Of a stretch of DNA of 64,000 nt, positions 33,594 to 44,495 are shown piece after piece. Both the position numbers and the translations under genes were made by a program. This DNA comes from Sclerotiophoma versabilis. Its lineage: Eukaryota > Ascomycota > Dothideomycetes > Pleosporales > Didymellaceae. Where the stretch lies: NCBI GenBank assembly GCA_012274445.1, contig JAAROD010000090.1, forward strand, positions 434,001 to 498,000, in the 5' to 3' direction. A model generated the notes under the pieces. That model made no database searches. It was given only the letters and a program-made list of their open reading frames with translations, and had not been told where the DNA came from. Each line of letters begins with the position of its first letter. The first letter of the stretch is position 1.

Positions 33594-34046
33594 TTAACGT
33601 CGACGCACTAGCCTCAAGCTCTCCTCCCGTCCGGCCGTGTTTGCCGTGGCGATAGTCGAATTTCCGGACAGAACATGCTGAATGTTGTTCCCCTCCGACA
33701 GCTTGCGGAATACCCGTCTGAGTCTAGCAGTTACCCCCTATACGTTTAACTCTTACTCCCTTGGGTAAGCACTTGAAGAAGAGGGGTTGGCTTAATTTGC
33801 TTGTTGAGAGCTATGCTTCACATGTTGCTTCACGTCACATCGCCAAGGCAAACATGTATCAATTAGCGTAGGCAGCGACTTAGGTTTAGCCGCGTGATAC
33901 TATACTTGATACCTGCCCTCAGTAGAAAGTACTATATCAGATCAACGTCCATGTTATAAGACAATACTCAACTTATGCAGAATAACTTCTAAGCCCTCTA
34001 AGACGTCCAATTTCACTCGCTTGATTGTTGAAGCTGCATCCTAATC

Positions 34047-34864
34047 ATGGTCACTTCGTCTCGAACAATCACGCTAATTACTAATCTAAACATCGGTAGG
34101 TTTCTCTAGATATTGCGAAGAGACACTCTATTCTAATAGCAGTCGCCTTAGGTATCAGGCGCAGGTTTCTCTAAGCTATTGTAGCCTGTCTAAAAAACGT
34201 CATTATAGCTGCTGTCTAGGACCCTACCACTAAAGCATTGCAGGGCCTTCTTTCTCTTCCTAAGGGCAACAGATTGCAAGTGAAACTAGTTAAGCTTAAT
34301 TCTACTATTAAAACAGACGCGATTGAAGCTATTGAGTTACTTAAGGCGGATAGGTTAAAATTCATTAACCAGGTTATTGCGAATGCTGGCATTAGCAATG
34401 TATACAAGCCGCTCCTAAAAACTAACCTTACGGATATCTACAGGCACATAAACGTTAATTTTTTTTTAGCGTCCTAACACTAGTTATAGCTGCAGTACTG
34501 CTTCTTTAGCAGGTTGAGGATCTTAAGGGCCTAAAAATAACCTTTATTAGATGAGGTGTAGTTAGCCTTATTAAGAGCTGAGACTTTGTTAGCATATAGT
34601 TCTGCTACAGGCGTTACTAACACTGCTGTCTGCTATACCGCGTCTCAGATCCACCTTGAGAACTATTAGCTGACCAACGTGGCGCTCTCGCCTGGCTGGG
34701 AGCGCACTGACAGAAGCGCTGTTCTGGCGAACACACTGGGCGTGCAGCTGCCTTTAAGCGTAAAGGAAAGCGTCGACATATGCCTGAAGGTCATCAACGA
34801 GGCCTGCTGTGACAAATTCTTGGGCGAGTTGGTCAAGCATACCGGGGAGGTTATAAGTTTCTAG
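34047..34864 (+). pseudogene. Short-chain dehydrogenase pseudogene with RIP-like stops
   Basis: Remnant of an NAD(P)-dependent SDR of the fungal ketoreductase type. Readable blocks in order: an N-terminal TITLIT strand, NVIIAAV-stop-DPTTKALQGL, KLVKLNSTIKTDAIEAIELL, VIANAGI (the NAG motif), INVNF, YTASQIHLENY-stop-LTNVALSPGW (active-site region), and a GC-rich intact tail to VISF. Stops stand where CAA, an Arg codon and TGG would be expected, consistent with C-to-T and G-to-A changes. The sequence before about 34,640 is AT-rich, while the last 180 bp is GC-rich and undamaged. At least five stops prevent a full product. The intact dehydrogenase at 18720-19552 is a different, diverged family member. 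Confidence 0.65.
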
Positions 34865-37808
34865 TGACCGTGCTGCGGGCTTGGAAAGCATTAGTCCTGT
34901 GTTTCCAGCGGGAACTATCGATGCACTTTCTCCAAGACTAATAAAGAAAAAGGGTTTACCCATGTAAATTTGACATACTAGGTCTTGATTCACAGTTCCC
35001 ATCGTACATTTCAACGTTATCCGAGATACGTAATGACCACGACCTCTACAGACGCCATCCCCCCTTGACCTCAAGTAACTGCCCAAACTTTAGTGTTCCA
35101 TGGATTTGGTAAAGAACCAAATAAACAGAATGCAACAAAAGACGCCGGTGTATAGCAGGATGCATGATTTCCAGAAAGACATATCGAGACAGTCGGGTCA
35201 GCCGTGACGGGCGTTTCACCTGTCAAACTGATCTCTGTCTGCTCTCCCGGGAACATCTCAGCCTACAAAAACTTATCGCCCAACACGTCGAATCTGATAC
35301 CATTCCTTGTCCACTAAACTAACAATAGGCTTCGTTTCAACCGCTCATTGACAAGGTTCAGTCCGCTCCTCTTCTACCATCTCTACAGCTTTCGAAAAGG
35401 TATAGCGGCCAGCCTCCTCAAACTTGCATTCACCATGTATCTCTGGGTACCTTTGTCACTGCTCTCTCCTTCAATCATGCCGTTTCGACAGACAGACTCG
35501 CCAGGTTCGACAAGCGTGCTGTCCCTGATGCCTAAATTCGGGCTAAGCTAGGACTACAGCTTTCAGCTGAAGCAGTCATCATCTATACGGAACACAGGCG
35601 TCTTGAACAAGCCACCCCACTACGGCAGGAATATACCAAGCCCATATTCGTATCAGTCGTCGAGGTCGTCCCCTTAGAAGACGTGGTCATAACGGTAGGA
35701 CTCTTGATCACGGTATGAAGTATAAGTAGACTGACCGTTTCGTGTAGGTGATGTACGCGAATGACGTTCAATTCTTATTCTGCCCAAGAATGGAGGCCAT
35801 GATCGATCAAAGGGCTGGGCGAGGTCAGGGATAGGATACAGCTCACACTGGTCTGATTGAACGGCATCGCAGTGCATGACAACAACACAGCTAACGTGCA
35901 GGGCGGTGCGCGCACCCATATGGTTCAAGATTCTCTATGGTAACAGCAGAAACAGACAAGTCTGCGCACCGCAATACTCCTTGAAAGAATGTTCAGTAAT
36001 CCAGCGACCGGGGTCTGTGAGTGTAAGGGCTTCCCGGGTCCCGCGCTCGGCTGGCCACAGCGACTTTGTACTCACTCATCATGTTTTTATCCCACTTGAA
36101 GAGCGCATGCTCTCGCAATCGTCAACTGTAGTAGACACTTTTCTAGGTTTTGCAGGCAGTATTAATTTTTCCTGCACTTCCTTGACTTCCCTGCCGTCAC
36201 TCAACAAAAACTGTTCCTCACATCTCCTTGAAGGTGGCCAATGATGATAGGATGCATTGGATATCTTACTCTGTCGCAGCCTTCAAGTTCGTGCCGAGGT
36301 CTGGTCCCTTCGCGTGATCAAGTGTGTAGATTGGACGCTAGTGCAATTCTTTCTGAGGCGCAGTTTCAATGGTGACTCTACGCTATCGATCGGAGCGTAC
36401 ACTTCGGCCGACCATCGGCGTTTTCGGACCTGAATACCGACAATAAACTGCGGTTATTGCAACACCAAAATCTATACCTTTACCTTAAGCCAACTCTCAT
36501 CTTGAATTAACTCTAACCCCAAGATTAAGTTATGGACTTGTAAGACATATTTAAGAATATCTCTTGAACACGTTTACGATTTGATAGATCTTGGCATGGT
36601 CGGGTGGGTTGCGGGTTGGTCACTTCGGCCTTGAGTAATGGTGGGCCAAACTGCAACCTGTCGATGATGCTGTCCTGCTCCATAATTATTACTAGAGAGG
36701 CGCACTGGCCGTCTGGCATAACGTTTAGTTGCCGAGGCCACTGAGTTAGCTCCTTTTCGGCATCTACCTCCAAGGCTACTTGACAATTGACATGTTGGCC
36801 ACGTGCTGTGGCTGCATATCATCTGAGGCGACATTTCCTATTGTGACCTCACTGTAGGGGCAATATCAGGCAATGCCATACTACGCTTGCGAACATGAAA
36901 CATACGGTTACGCAGGATTAGGCCATACAGCCAGAGATAACAGTAAACAGATAGCTATCAGTATTTCGTTGAATCTCGTTTGAAGAGCTCAAATCAAATA
37001 GTAAAATCCTAGCCCTTAGCTTTGTTAAACGTTGTACGAACAAACGGCATCCGTTCTCAGAAAATAAAGTTTCGTTTACGTATAAGAAGACCTAAACGAG
37101 CGTAACGGTTAGGTTTGTTACACTAACTGCTCTAGATCACTTGAACCAGCCTTACCTAAGGCCAAAATTCGATTTGAGTCATATGATTTATGGAAGGTGG
37201 CCAATAAGAGCCTTCAAATCATAGCAAAAGCTAAAGGCTGCCTACTTATCAGATGACGAAAATTTGTGGCTTAGATTTGTTTCGTTTGCTGACAACCCTG
37301 CATACAACCCAGCGACCCACCTTTCACAGAACGGCATGCATGCCAGATGCGGGTGCCTACAGGTGCGCAGGATCAGGGTTTCAATGCACTGATACAGAAC
37401 GACGAGTATCAGGCATGCCATCTGCCGTCATCGTTTCTATTGCACAGGTGAAAATAGCAGAAATCAATGGACGGAAGTCAAGCACTTTCCAGCACAGGTG
37501 CACCTAACTACGATGAATTACTATGAATAGAGGTATCTAATACGACGGAACGACCACAGTGTATGACTTACCTCACCTGGTCGGCGTGTGACTAGTAGTG
37601 TGGCGATCAGTTCATAAAACTGGCCGACCACTGGCCTAAGGTTAGAATTATAGTAGTCAAAAGCTTTTTTGTCATTTTGCGTACAGGAGGAATATAAGTA
37701 CAGGCAGCTACGCTTTCCATCATCTCTATCGGCTCAAAGGCTCATTCAACGTCGCACATTCATTGTCTCATTCAACCACTCATCTTTGCTCAGCAGCCCT
37801 CATTCACA
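34865..37808. other. Gene-poor island segment, right part
   Basis: Nearly 3 kb with only short, interrupted frames, no recognisable domain and alternating AT-rich and ordinary stretches (AT-rich near 36,450-36,560 and 36,960-37,090). The cutinase-like gene promoter occupies the last few hundred bases. No terminal repeats were found by eye. Confidence 0.45.
37692..37698 (+). promoter_or_regulatory. TATA-like box of the cutinase-family gene
   Basis: ATATAAG lies about 110 bp before the ATG at 37809, with a CT-rich stretch between, a typical core promoter layout for secreted-enzyme genes. Confidence 0.45.
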
Positions 37809-38549
37809 ATGCGCGCCTCAACCTTCCTTTCCGTCCTCCCTCTCTTCGCGAGCACTTTCGCTGCCCCCGTGGACGATTTCAAGCGCGCCGTATCCGCCAA
37901 ATGCCCATCCTACACCATCATCAACACCCGTGGCACAGGCGAAAAGCAAGGACCTTCCCCTGGTTTTACAACCATGAACTCGCTCATAACTGCTGCGCTT
38001 CCTGGTGGCAAGATATACAACACCGTGTACGCGGCCGGCCTCTTCCAGATGTCAGCAGCCGGCACCGCAGACATTGTCAACAAGATCACCTGTACCCTTC
38101 GCAAAAACCCCAACGAGTGCTTCATCCTGGAAGGATACTCCCAGGGCGCTCAGGCCACTGTTAATGCCTTGCCGAAGCTCACAGGCGCCAACTTCGATGC
38201 TGTGAAGGGCGTCTTTCTCATTGGTAACCCAGCGCACAAGTCGGGTTTAACTTGCAATGTCAACAACAACGGTACTTCTACCACTCTGAATGTCAACGGT
38301 ATGACTGCAAAGTCTGGAACAGTTATTCCCAGCAACTGGGTGTCTAAGACACTTGATGTCTGCATCTACGTAAGTCTCCCTCCCCTCAGTATGTGGCAAA
38401 AAGGAGCGTATACTGACAGTTCTATGCAGGGTGATGGTGTGTGTGACACTAAACACGGCCACGGTATCACTCTACAGCACCTTCAGTATCCCTACGATAC
38501 ACCCACTCAGGACATGGGATCGGCCTTCGTTCAGAAGCAGCTGGCTTAG
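37809..38549 (+). CDS. Secreted cutinase / acetylxylan esterase (CE5 family)
   Basis: Secreted serine esterase acting on plant cutin or acetylated xylan. Residues 1-19 form a signal peptide (hydrophobic, ending FAAP), followed by a possible KR propeptide site. The alpha/beta-hydrolase core has the INTRGTGE strand, the nucleophile motif GYSQG, and the catalytic Asp in GDGVCD with His near GITLQHLQYP. Conserved cysteines are visible (KCPS, ITC, NEC, LTC, DVC, GVC). A 60-nt intron at 38370-38429 (GTAAGT...GCAG) keeps frame, so the open frame also reads through it. The spliced form, 226 residues, joins VCIY to GDGVCD as in the family. Its position next to the repeat island may favour variation. 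Cutinase versus xylan esterase cannot be decided here. Confidence 0.9.
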   Translation: MRASTFLSVLPLFASTFAAPVDDFKRAVSAKCPSYTIINTRGTGEKQGPSPGFTTMNSLITAALPGGKIYNTVYAAGLFQMSAAGTADIVNKITCTLRKNPNECFILEGYSQGAQATVNALPKLTGANFDAVKGVFLIGNPAHKSGLTCNVNNNGTSTTLNVNGMTAKSGTVIPSNWVSKTLDVCIYVSLPPLSMWQKGAYTDSSMQGDGVCDTKHGHGITLQHLQYPYDTPTQDMGSAFVQKQLA

Positions 38550-38818
38550 ATGGATCGATGAGCGTTTTGGGCATTCTTCATCACTACATTACAGTTTTCA
38601 TTCATTATACCAATACCAGATTCGGAATAGCTTTGAGACCTGCAATCATTTTCCATCGTGTACAAGCTCTTCGCTTGGATTCTTGACTACAAGTCAAGTC
38701 GGAATGTACCCTACTTGGGGCCGTATTGAAGACAAGGCGAACTGCCCCACATAATGCGTCAGATGTAAGAAACTATAAAGCAGAACTGGCCAACTTACAC
38801 CACCTTCGGCCGCCGCCG

Positions 38819-41800
38819 TCATTTCTTAGAGTCGCGTTCAATGTGCATCTGCATCAACCTCTCGATCATAGATGCGCTCTCATGGGGAGATTTTGTGGTC
38901 CCATCTTTCTCGCTCACCTTCCTTCCATTTCCTCTAAGCGGCGGCGATGTTTGTGGGCTGACCTGGGTGACAATCTCAACCTGTCTAGGTGATGAGGGAG
39001 AGGACAATGCTTGCCCTAGATTAGACGCTGATTCAGAAACTTTTCTGTAGCCTGCAGCTATCGCCCGTTCCTGTAGCTCTCGAGCGGTCTCAAAGAAATG
39101 GACATACGCACTCTTGTGTGCCGTCTGTTGGGACAGCACATAGGACACATACAGGTCTGCTTCTCGATAATTCTGAGTCTCAAGAAAGTTGTGAGCCAAG
39201 GCAAACGCAGTGTCTAGTGTGTCTTTGTGGGCTTTGCCAGGGTAATGTTTCTGGTGCTCAAAGACATCTTTCCGGCAGCGGATTTTCTCTTCTGGGGTTT
39301 CAAAGAGTGAAGCAAATTGGTTGCGGAAAGCCAGAGCCTCGCGGCGAGACCGCTTGGTCTGTATGCTGAGCTTGACGACAGAAACCTTAAAAAGGAATCT
39401 CACGTCATCTTGAACGAGTTTGCTCTCGGACTTCGCCCTGGCATACGCGATGGCTTCCAGAGCCTCTATAGCCTTGTACGCAGATGAATGATGCACTTCA
39501 TGTGAACGAGCGCAAAGAAGCACGTTCTTGGGAGCATCTGAGTCTTCTGGTACTGGCAGCTTGCCTTCGAAAAGCCCTGCCACCGATGGCTTCTGGTTGA
39601 CGATACAATTTGCGTCTTTGCAGATCTTATCATGCCTTTGCCGAACTGTAGAAAGCCAAGAAGCTAGTACACTCTCATACAGTTCGATCGCTTGCTCTGT
39701 GAAGTCGGCTTTTTCAAAGCTCCTGCCGAGGTTGTATCGAGCCGCGAGAATATTGCGAAAGCTGATTGGGGTTCGGGCTTGTATCACCTTCCACTGACGC
39801 ATGGCCTCAACTCTGAGTAACAAAGCATCTCGATGCCTTTCAATGCTGCTGTAGCCGATGGCCAGGTTTTCTTTCGCAACCAAGGTTTCTGGGTGGTCAC
39901 CTCCAATGAATTTCCGAATCTGGAGAACCAGGTTGTACTGTTGCAATGCTTTTGCATGCCAATGATGCTCGCTGTAGGCGAAAGCAAGCAAACTTCGGGT
40001 GGCGAGTACGTCGGGGTTGTGCCAGGAGCTCTCATTGAGGTTGACCTGTTCCAGATTCACCACAACCTCCTGTTTTCGGAACTTTATAAGCTCCTCTAGT
40101 ACCCTTATAGCCTCCTCGCATCTACCAATGTCAATCAGGCTGGATGAAAGGTCTCTCTTCGCTTTGATAATATCATCTTCGAGGTGTTCAATCGATCTGA
40201 ACTGCTCGCTGAATCTCACCCAGTTGGTATAGGCCTGCTCTCGAAACTTGAAAGCATCTTCATGGAGGCCGAGCGAGTGATACTCTCTAGCAATATGTCC
40301 GAGACATTTCAAGTGGAGCTTTTTCAGAAAGTGCTCCGGCCTATCTACTGCCAGATCACGGACCATATTGAAGTGTTTCACAGCTGACTCGTGTTCGCCG
40401 ATATCAGAGTAGCTTGAACCCAGTTTTTCCAAAGAGTCTGCATAGAGTAGCATATCCAAGGGGCGTTGTGTCTTCAGAGCGGAACAGATCCTGGCTCGCA
40501 AATTCGTAGCTTTAGTATGATACCCGCTATTGGAATAGATGTCCGCCCACCTGGATGCTACAGCGCATATATCTCGAGGCTTGAATGACCACGGAAGCGC
40601 GAGGACATTTATTTCGGGGAATACCTCTACAAGGTGTTCCAGATGTGGCGCTAGGTCGGCGCCGGTTGATTGTCCGGAACTCCAGACCACAGCTAGTGTC
40701 ATTGCAACTGTGGAAGACCGATGTCGTCTGGTGTTCTGATCCATACCACGAACTATCCACTTCTGTATGAGGGAGTGTATTCGAACGTTGTACGATTTAT
40801 CGCCTTCATCGAAGGTCAACAGAGACCAATTTGATAAGAGTATCAGCGACTCCTGGATTGACTTGGAAATTTTCTCCCACGATCGGCCTTGGAGTGGTAG
40901 TAAGATACTAAGCCAATTCATAGGTCTCTGATCTAAACGTGGAGGCCGTTCACTTCTCATCCGCCACATGTAATTCCAGGTATCCTCCAGTGCTGACACG
41001 GTTGCGTTGGCGGGATGCATCAAAGCGAAAAAATATAAGAGCTCTCTCGCAATCGGCCACAGACTCTTTTCAGTACCTGAGAGAAGATGAAAAGTGGTCT
41101 CAAATGTCTTCGACAGAGACTCGCGGTAACCTGTGTGATCTTCGCTGTTTTCGTATGGTGAGAAGACGTGGTCTTTCCAATCTTTGGAGTTAAGATAGTC
41201 TACATACGTCATGCCCATGTTGCGAATGGATGCTCCAGCTAGATCGATAGCAAGTGGAAGACTATCCAGTTGTTGGACAATCTTGTCAGCTATGACCCTC
41301 TCTCTCCCTTCAGGTTCTACCCTTCCGGAGACCTTGATCAGCAATTGGCGTCCTTGTTGCGGTGTAAATCCTGTGATTTCTTTCAAAGTACCTGCATTCT
41401 GAATCTTTGTTTTGGATGTCATCAGGATGCAGCCAACACCTCGGTTCGGAATGTACGACAAGAGGTCAATGTCGTGGACGTCGTCGAGTACTAGGAGCCA
41501 AGGCTCCTCAAGGTCAGCAAGCCATCTAACCACCGCTTCGGCGATGAGAGCTCCATCCCTTTCGACTATCTTGGCTTCGAGTGCGATTGCCCCATATCCG
41601 TGTTGGATCATCGGTTCTGTGTTGGCACTGACCCAAAACCTATGTTTGAATCTGACAAACAAGTTAGATCTAGATTTCATGCGAACGTCCTGATATTCAC
41701 CTTTTTGCCGACGTTTGGAAGAACTGGTGTGTGATTTGGCTTTTGCCACTTCCAGGCAAGCCATGCAAGAGCAGGCGGCGGACTTGCTGCAAACCAGGTA

Positions 41801-43086
41801 CTCCAACCAGATTGTCGAAAAAGCACGACTCGACTACGCTCATTATATCAGGGCGGTCGACAAAGTAGCAATGCATGTGTCTAGTACCAGGCGGTGGAAC
41901 ATGAATTGGAGAGAGTGTAGGAGCTGTCTTGATCTTAGATTAAATATTGAAGAGATGGATCGAGCGTTTAACCTGAAGGCGTCTTAGCCGACGCGATAGC
42001 CATGGTTTCCTCCCGTTGTGCCGTCTTTTGACGCTTGATCTCCTCCAGCGTGTCGATAATCCTTCCGACAACACTTTCAAACGTCGAATCCGCAGCATGG
42101 CTGAACTTGCACATGGTATGGTGGTTCGCATTTGCAGGAATCAAACTCTCATGAGGCTGGACAAGGGTGGCTGAATCTTGGTTGACAATCTGGTTTTGTG
42201 AGTTGCTTGTAACATTCACAGGGCTCCAGACTTACGAGATTCTTGAACCCTGGGAGAGGACATGTCTCGTACACAGAGATAATATCTACATCAGGACTTT
42301 GGTGACGGAAGTCTTTGTTAATTCCGTTAAGCGCTCGAGAGTTCCGGACCAAGTCTTCCAGTAGATTGTTTGGCGGTTTGTTAATTACACTGCTTAGTAT
42401 ATTGTCAAGATATCTTCCGATATCGGTATAGTTGCCACCACGATGGGGAGTACCGAAGAAAACAATGCCTGCGGCGCTGCCATGGATGCTCTGGTGATGT
42501 CCATCGTTGGACATGCGAGCCGTGATTAGCGCCTAACGTTTGCCGATGAGCGTCGCGTCGAAGAGTTGGAAAAGAACAGCCTTACTTTCTTGACTATGAT
42601 ACCTCCAAGAGAGTGGGTGATGAAGATCAGTGGACGTGACTGGGGTATTTTAGTGCTGGTGAAGCAGAATAGTCAAGACTTTGAACTGTACCACACTCTG
42701 TCTCCTCTTGTTCTTCAGACCTTCGAGTAAAGCGATTGCGATGTCTTCGATGTACGCAACAGACCTCTCTGTCATGGAAGTTTGATAAGAGAATGAGAGA
42801 ACGCGAACCCGAAAGTTTTCTGCTTCGAGTGCTTGCGGAAGTAGCTCTGTCAGCCAACAAAGCTGTGCTTTGTCTTTGTCACTGGCCCAGGTCCATGTTC
42901 GTAGTCCATCGCCAAACAAGCAGTGCACGGCGACAATGCTGTTGAAGGGGTCAGATGGGCAATGCCGGAAGTAGACGGGTGAGTGACAGCTACTTACTCC
43001 GCAGCCACTGCCTCAGCCTCGGTGGGCAATAACTTTCCCTCGTCCCCTGGGTGTATGACATGCACGCCATACTGAACTGGAGTCAT
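38819..43086 (-). CDS. NLR-like protein: alpha/beta-hydrolase + NB-ARC + TPR
   Basis: Predicted STAND-type NTPase of 1319 residues, likely a signal-responsive or heterokaryon-incompatibility/immune-type protein. Seven exons: 43086-42998, 42938-42692, 42639-42586, 42532-42236, 42189-41973, 41923-41701, 41651-38819. The N-terminal hydrolase resembles SesB-like/DUF676 esterases: DIVAVHCLFGDGLRTWTW near residue 30, nucleophile Ser122 in ITHSLGG, and FFGTPHRGG. The NB-ARC follows with Walker A GLPGSGKS (356-363), an RNBS-A-like FWVSANTEP, Walker B LLVLDD (about 428-433), an ILMTSK sensor-like segment, and LDSLPLAIDLAG as the GLPL motif. The C-terminal half has many TPR-like helix pairs (for example LGSSYSDIGEHESAVKHF, KENLAIGYSSIERHRDAL). 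The tail is Ser/Pro rich. The Walker A appears only when the two introns at 41972-41924 and 41700-41652 are removed. No lesion is seen. Confidence 0.85.
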
Positions 43087-43613
43087 GATCAAAGAGTCCT
43101 ACCCTTCTCTCAATGCTATCCGACGTTCACACAGTACAAGAACTATGATCCTGCTGCTGTAGATATGAACCACCGCGGAGCGTAAGCAAGGGAAAGAAGG
43201 ACCATTAAAGCCGGAAGCCAAGAACGCCAACGCTGTTTCCCGCACCAAAGCGACGAGTCCTCCTTCGGTCAAATGAATCTTTATGAGACCTTCACACACC
43301 TACTAGTTTTGTGTGTCACCCACCATGATAGACTGATTGGATGTGGGCTGTCAATGCAGGAAGGTGTGCGGTCAGCCTGCAGCCTTTGCACACGAGAGTG
43401 CATATTGGATGTTAGAGTGGAGAATGATAACGCAGCGTGGCGCAAGGCTGATACACACAAGGGTCAGATTCCTGCTTTCATATCTGCGAAACTAGAGAGC
43501 GGAGCGCTCAGACCCTGTTCACTCTCCTTCTTGTCTACCCTTTCTTCCTACGACTTGTGCACACGACAGCCAAATATTCCCTTCACAGCATTTTTGCTTA
43601 TCAAAAAAACTTA

Positions 43614-43897
43614 ATGCCCTCCCCAGAACGACGTGGTCGAAGCTTCCAACGCCCGGTCGATAGCACAGGGTCTACCGCACGGGAGTCATCAGAGGAAAGA
43701 TGGTTAGGGGGCCAAATTGATGCTCTACAGCCAAAAGCGGATGATCCAATTGTCTTGACGATTATGAAGGTAAGCTGCTGCGAGACGTCGCAGTAACAAT
43801 TGCTGAAGTGAACTAGACTTCCGCACTTGTGGTTGTAGGCGTCGGATGGGTTGGTGTTCAAATGGTAAAGATGACTAAAAGAATAGTCGTTGGATAG
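43614..43897 (+). CDS. Putative 78-residue single-pass membrane protein, divergent from the NLR gene
   Basis: Two exons, 43614-43769 and 43817-43897, with a 47-nt intron (GTAAGC, CTGAAG-like branch, CTAG), give 78 residues. The first 52 are hydrophilic with a basic start (SPERRGRSFQR). A hydrophobic stretch of about 17 residues follows the splice (TSALVVVGVGWVGVQMV), including close-packed Gly, then a basic end (KMTKR). This suits a tail-anchored or single-pass membrane protein. A CT-rich leader precedes the ATG. Function unknown. It shares the 527-bp upstream region with the NLR-like gene, transcribed in the opposite direction, so the two may be co-regulated (inference). Confidence 0.45.
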
Positions 43898-44495
43898 GAT
43901 GCTCGACCTGGCTTTCGTTATGAGGCTGCTTAACACAAGATGCGACTGTGGGAAACGTGATTTTTTACAACTCTCCTCATGAAAAAAGCAAATACCAGCC
44001 CATTGCGTCATGTGAACATTAAGACTGCTCACTTCTCGCTTTCGTATACTTAATTGGACTGTGTAGTAGATAAAAGTTCCCTGATGGTTGTATGTTCGAT
44101 GGTGCGTGGCGGCTTGGCGTCAACCCACATTTAATGTGGCCCTTATATGCTGTTTGTGAACAGAGAATATTTGTATGATTAAATCCAAATCAGAAGTTCG
44201 GACTGTGCAAGTATGCCTGGCTCGTTGCACGCGTAAATGTCGGGAGCAAAGCTAAGCTGGCACAGGATCGGTGCAGGTCTCGAGTAGCACCTACAGCCGC
44301 AGCTTGGCTCTCTTCTGCTCCTTTTCCCGGTTGCGCTGCGTTTGCGTGCCGAGCAGTTCGTTTTGCTAGTCGATCTGTGAGTTTACACATTACGTGTAGA
44401 GCTCGAAGCTTTGCAAGGTGCAGTCGTGTCGATCCAGAAAGACGCTGTGCGCAATCGTATTTCTGAGGCGGCGCGCAGCATGCGCTGTTCATGCT
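43898..44495. other. Convergent intergenic region
   Basis: About 600 bp between the small + strand gene and the 3' end of the Pus7 gene. AT-rich around 44,040-44,190. No gene seen. Confidence 0.5.

Larger units (their letters stand above)
32380..34046. other. Gene-poor island segment with coding remnants
   Basis: About 1.7 kb, mostly without open frames of coding character. It contains a TATATAAG box at 32903-32910, a short cysteine-rich ORF (33037-33222) and a small minus-strand frame at 33447-33593. Confidence 0.4.

Noticed and set aside
38819..41806. 995-codon frame as the complete gene
   Set aside because: Its first 50 residues read through two introns and destroy the P-loop; the spliced seven-exon model restores NB-ARC and hydrolase motifs.
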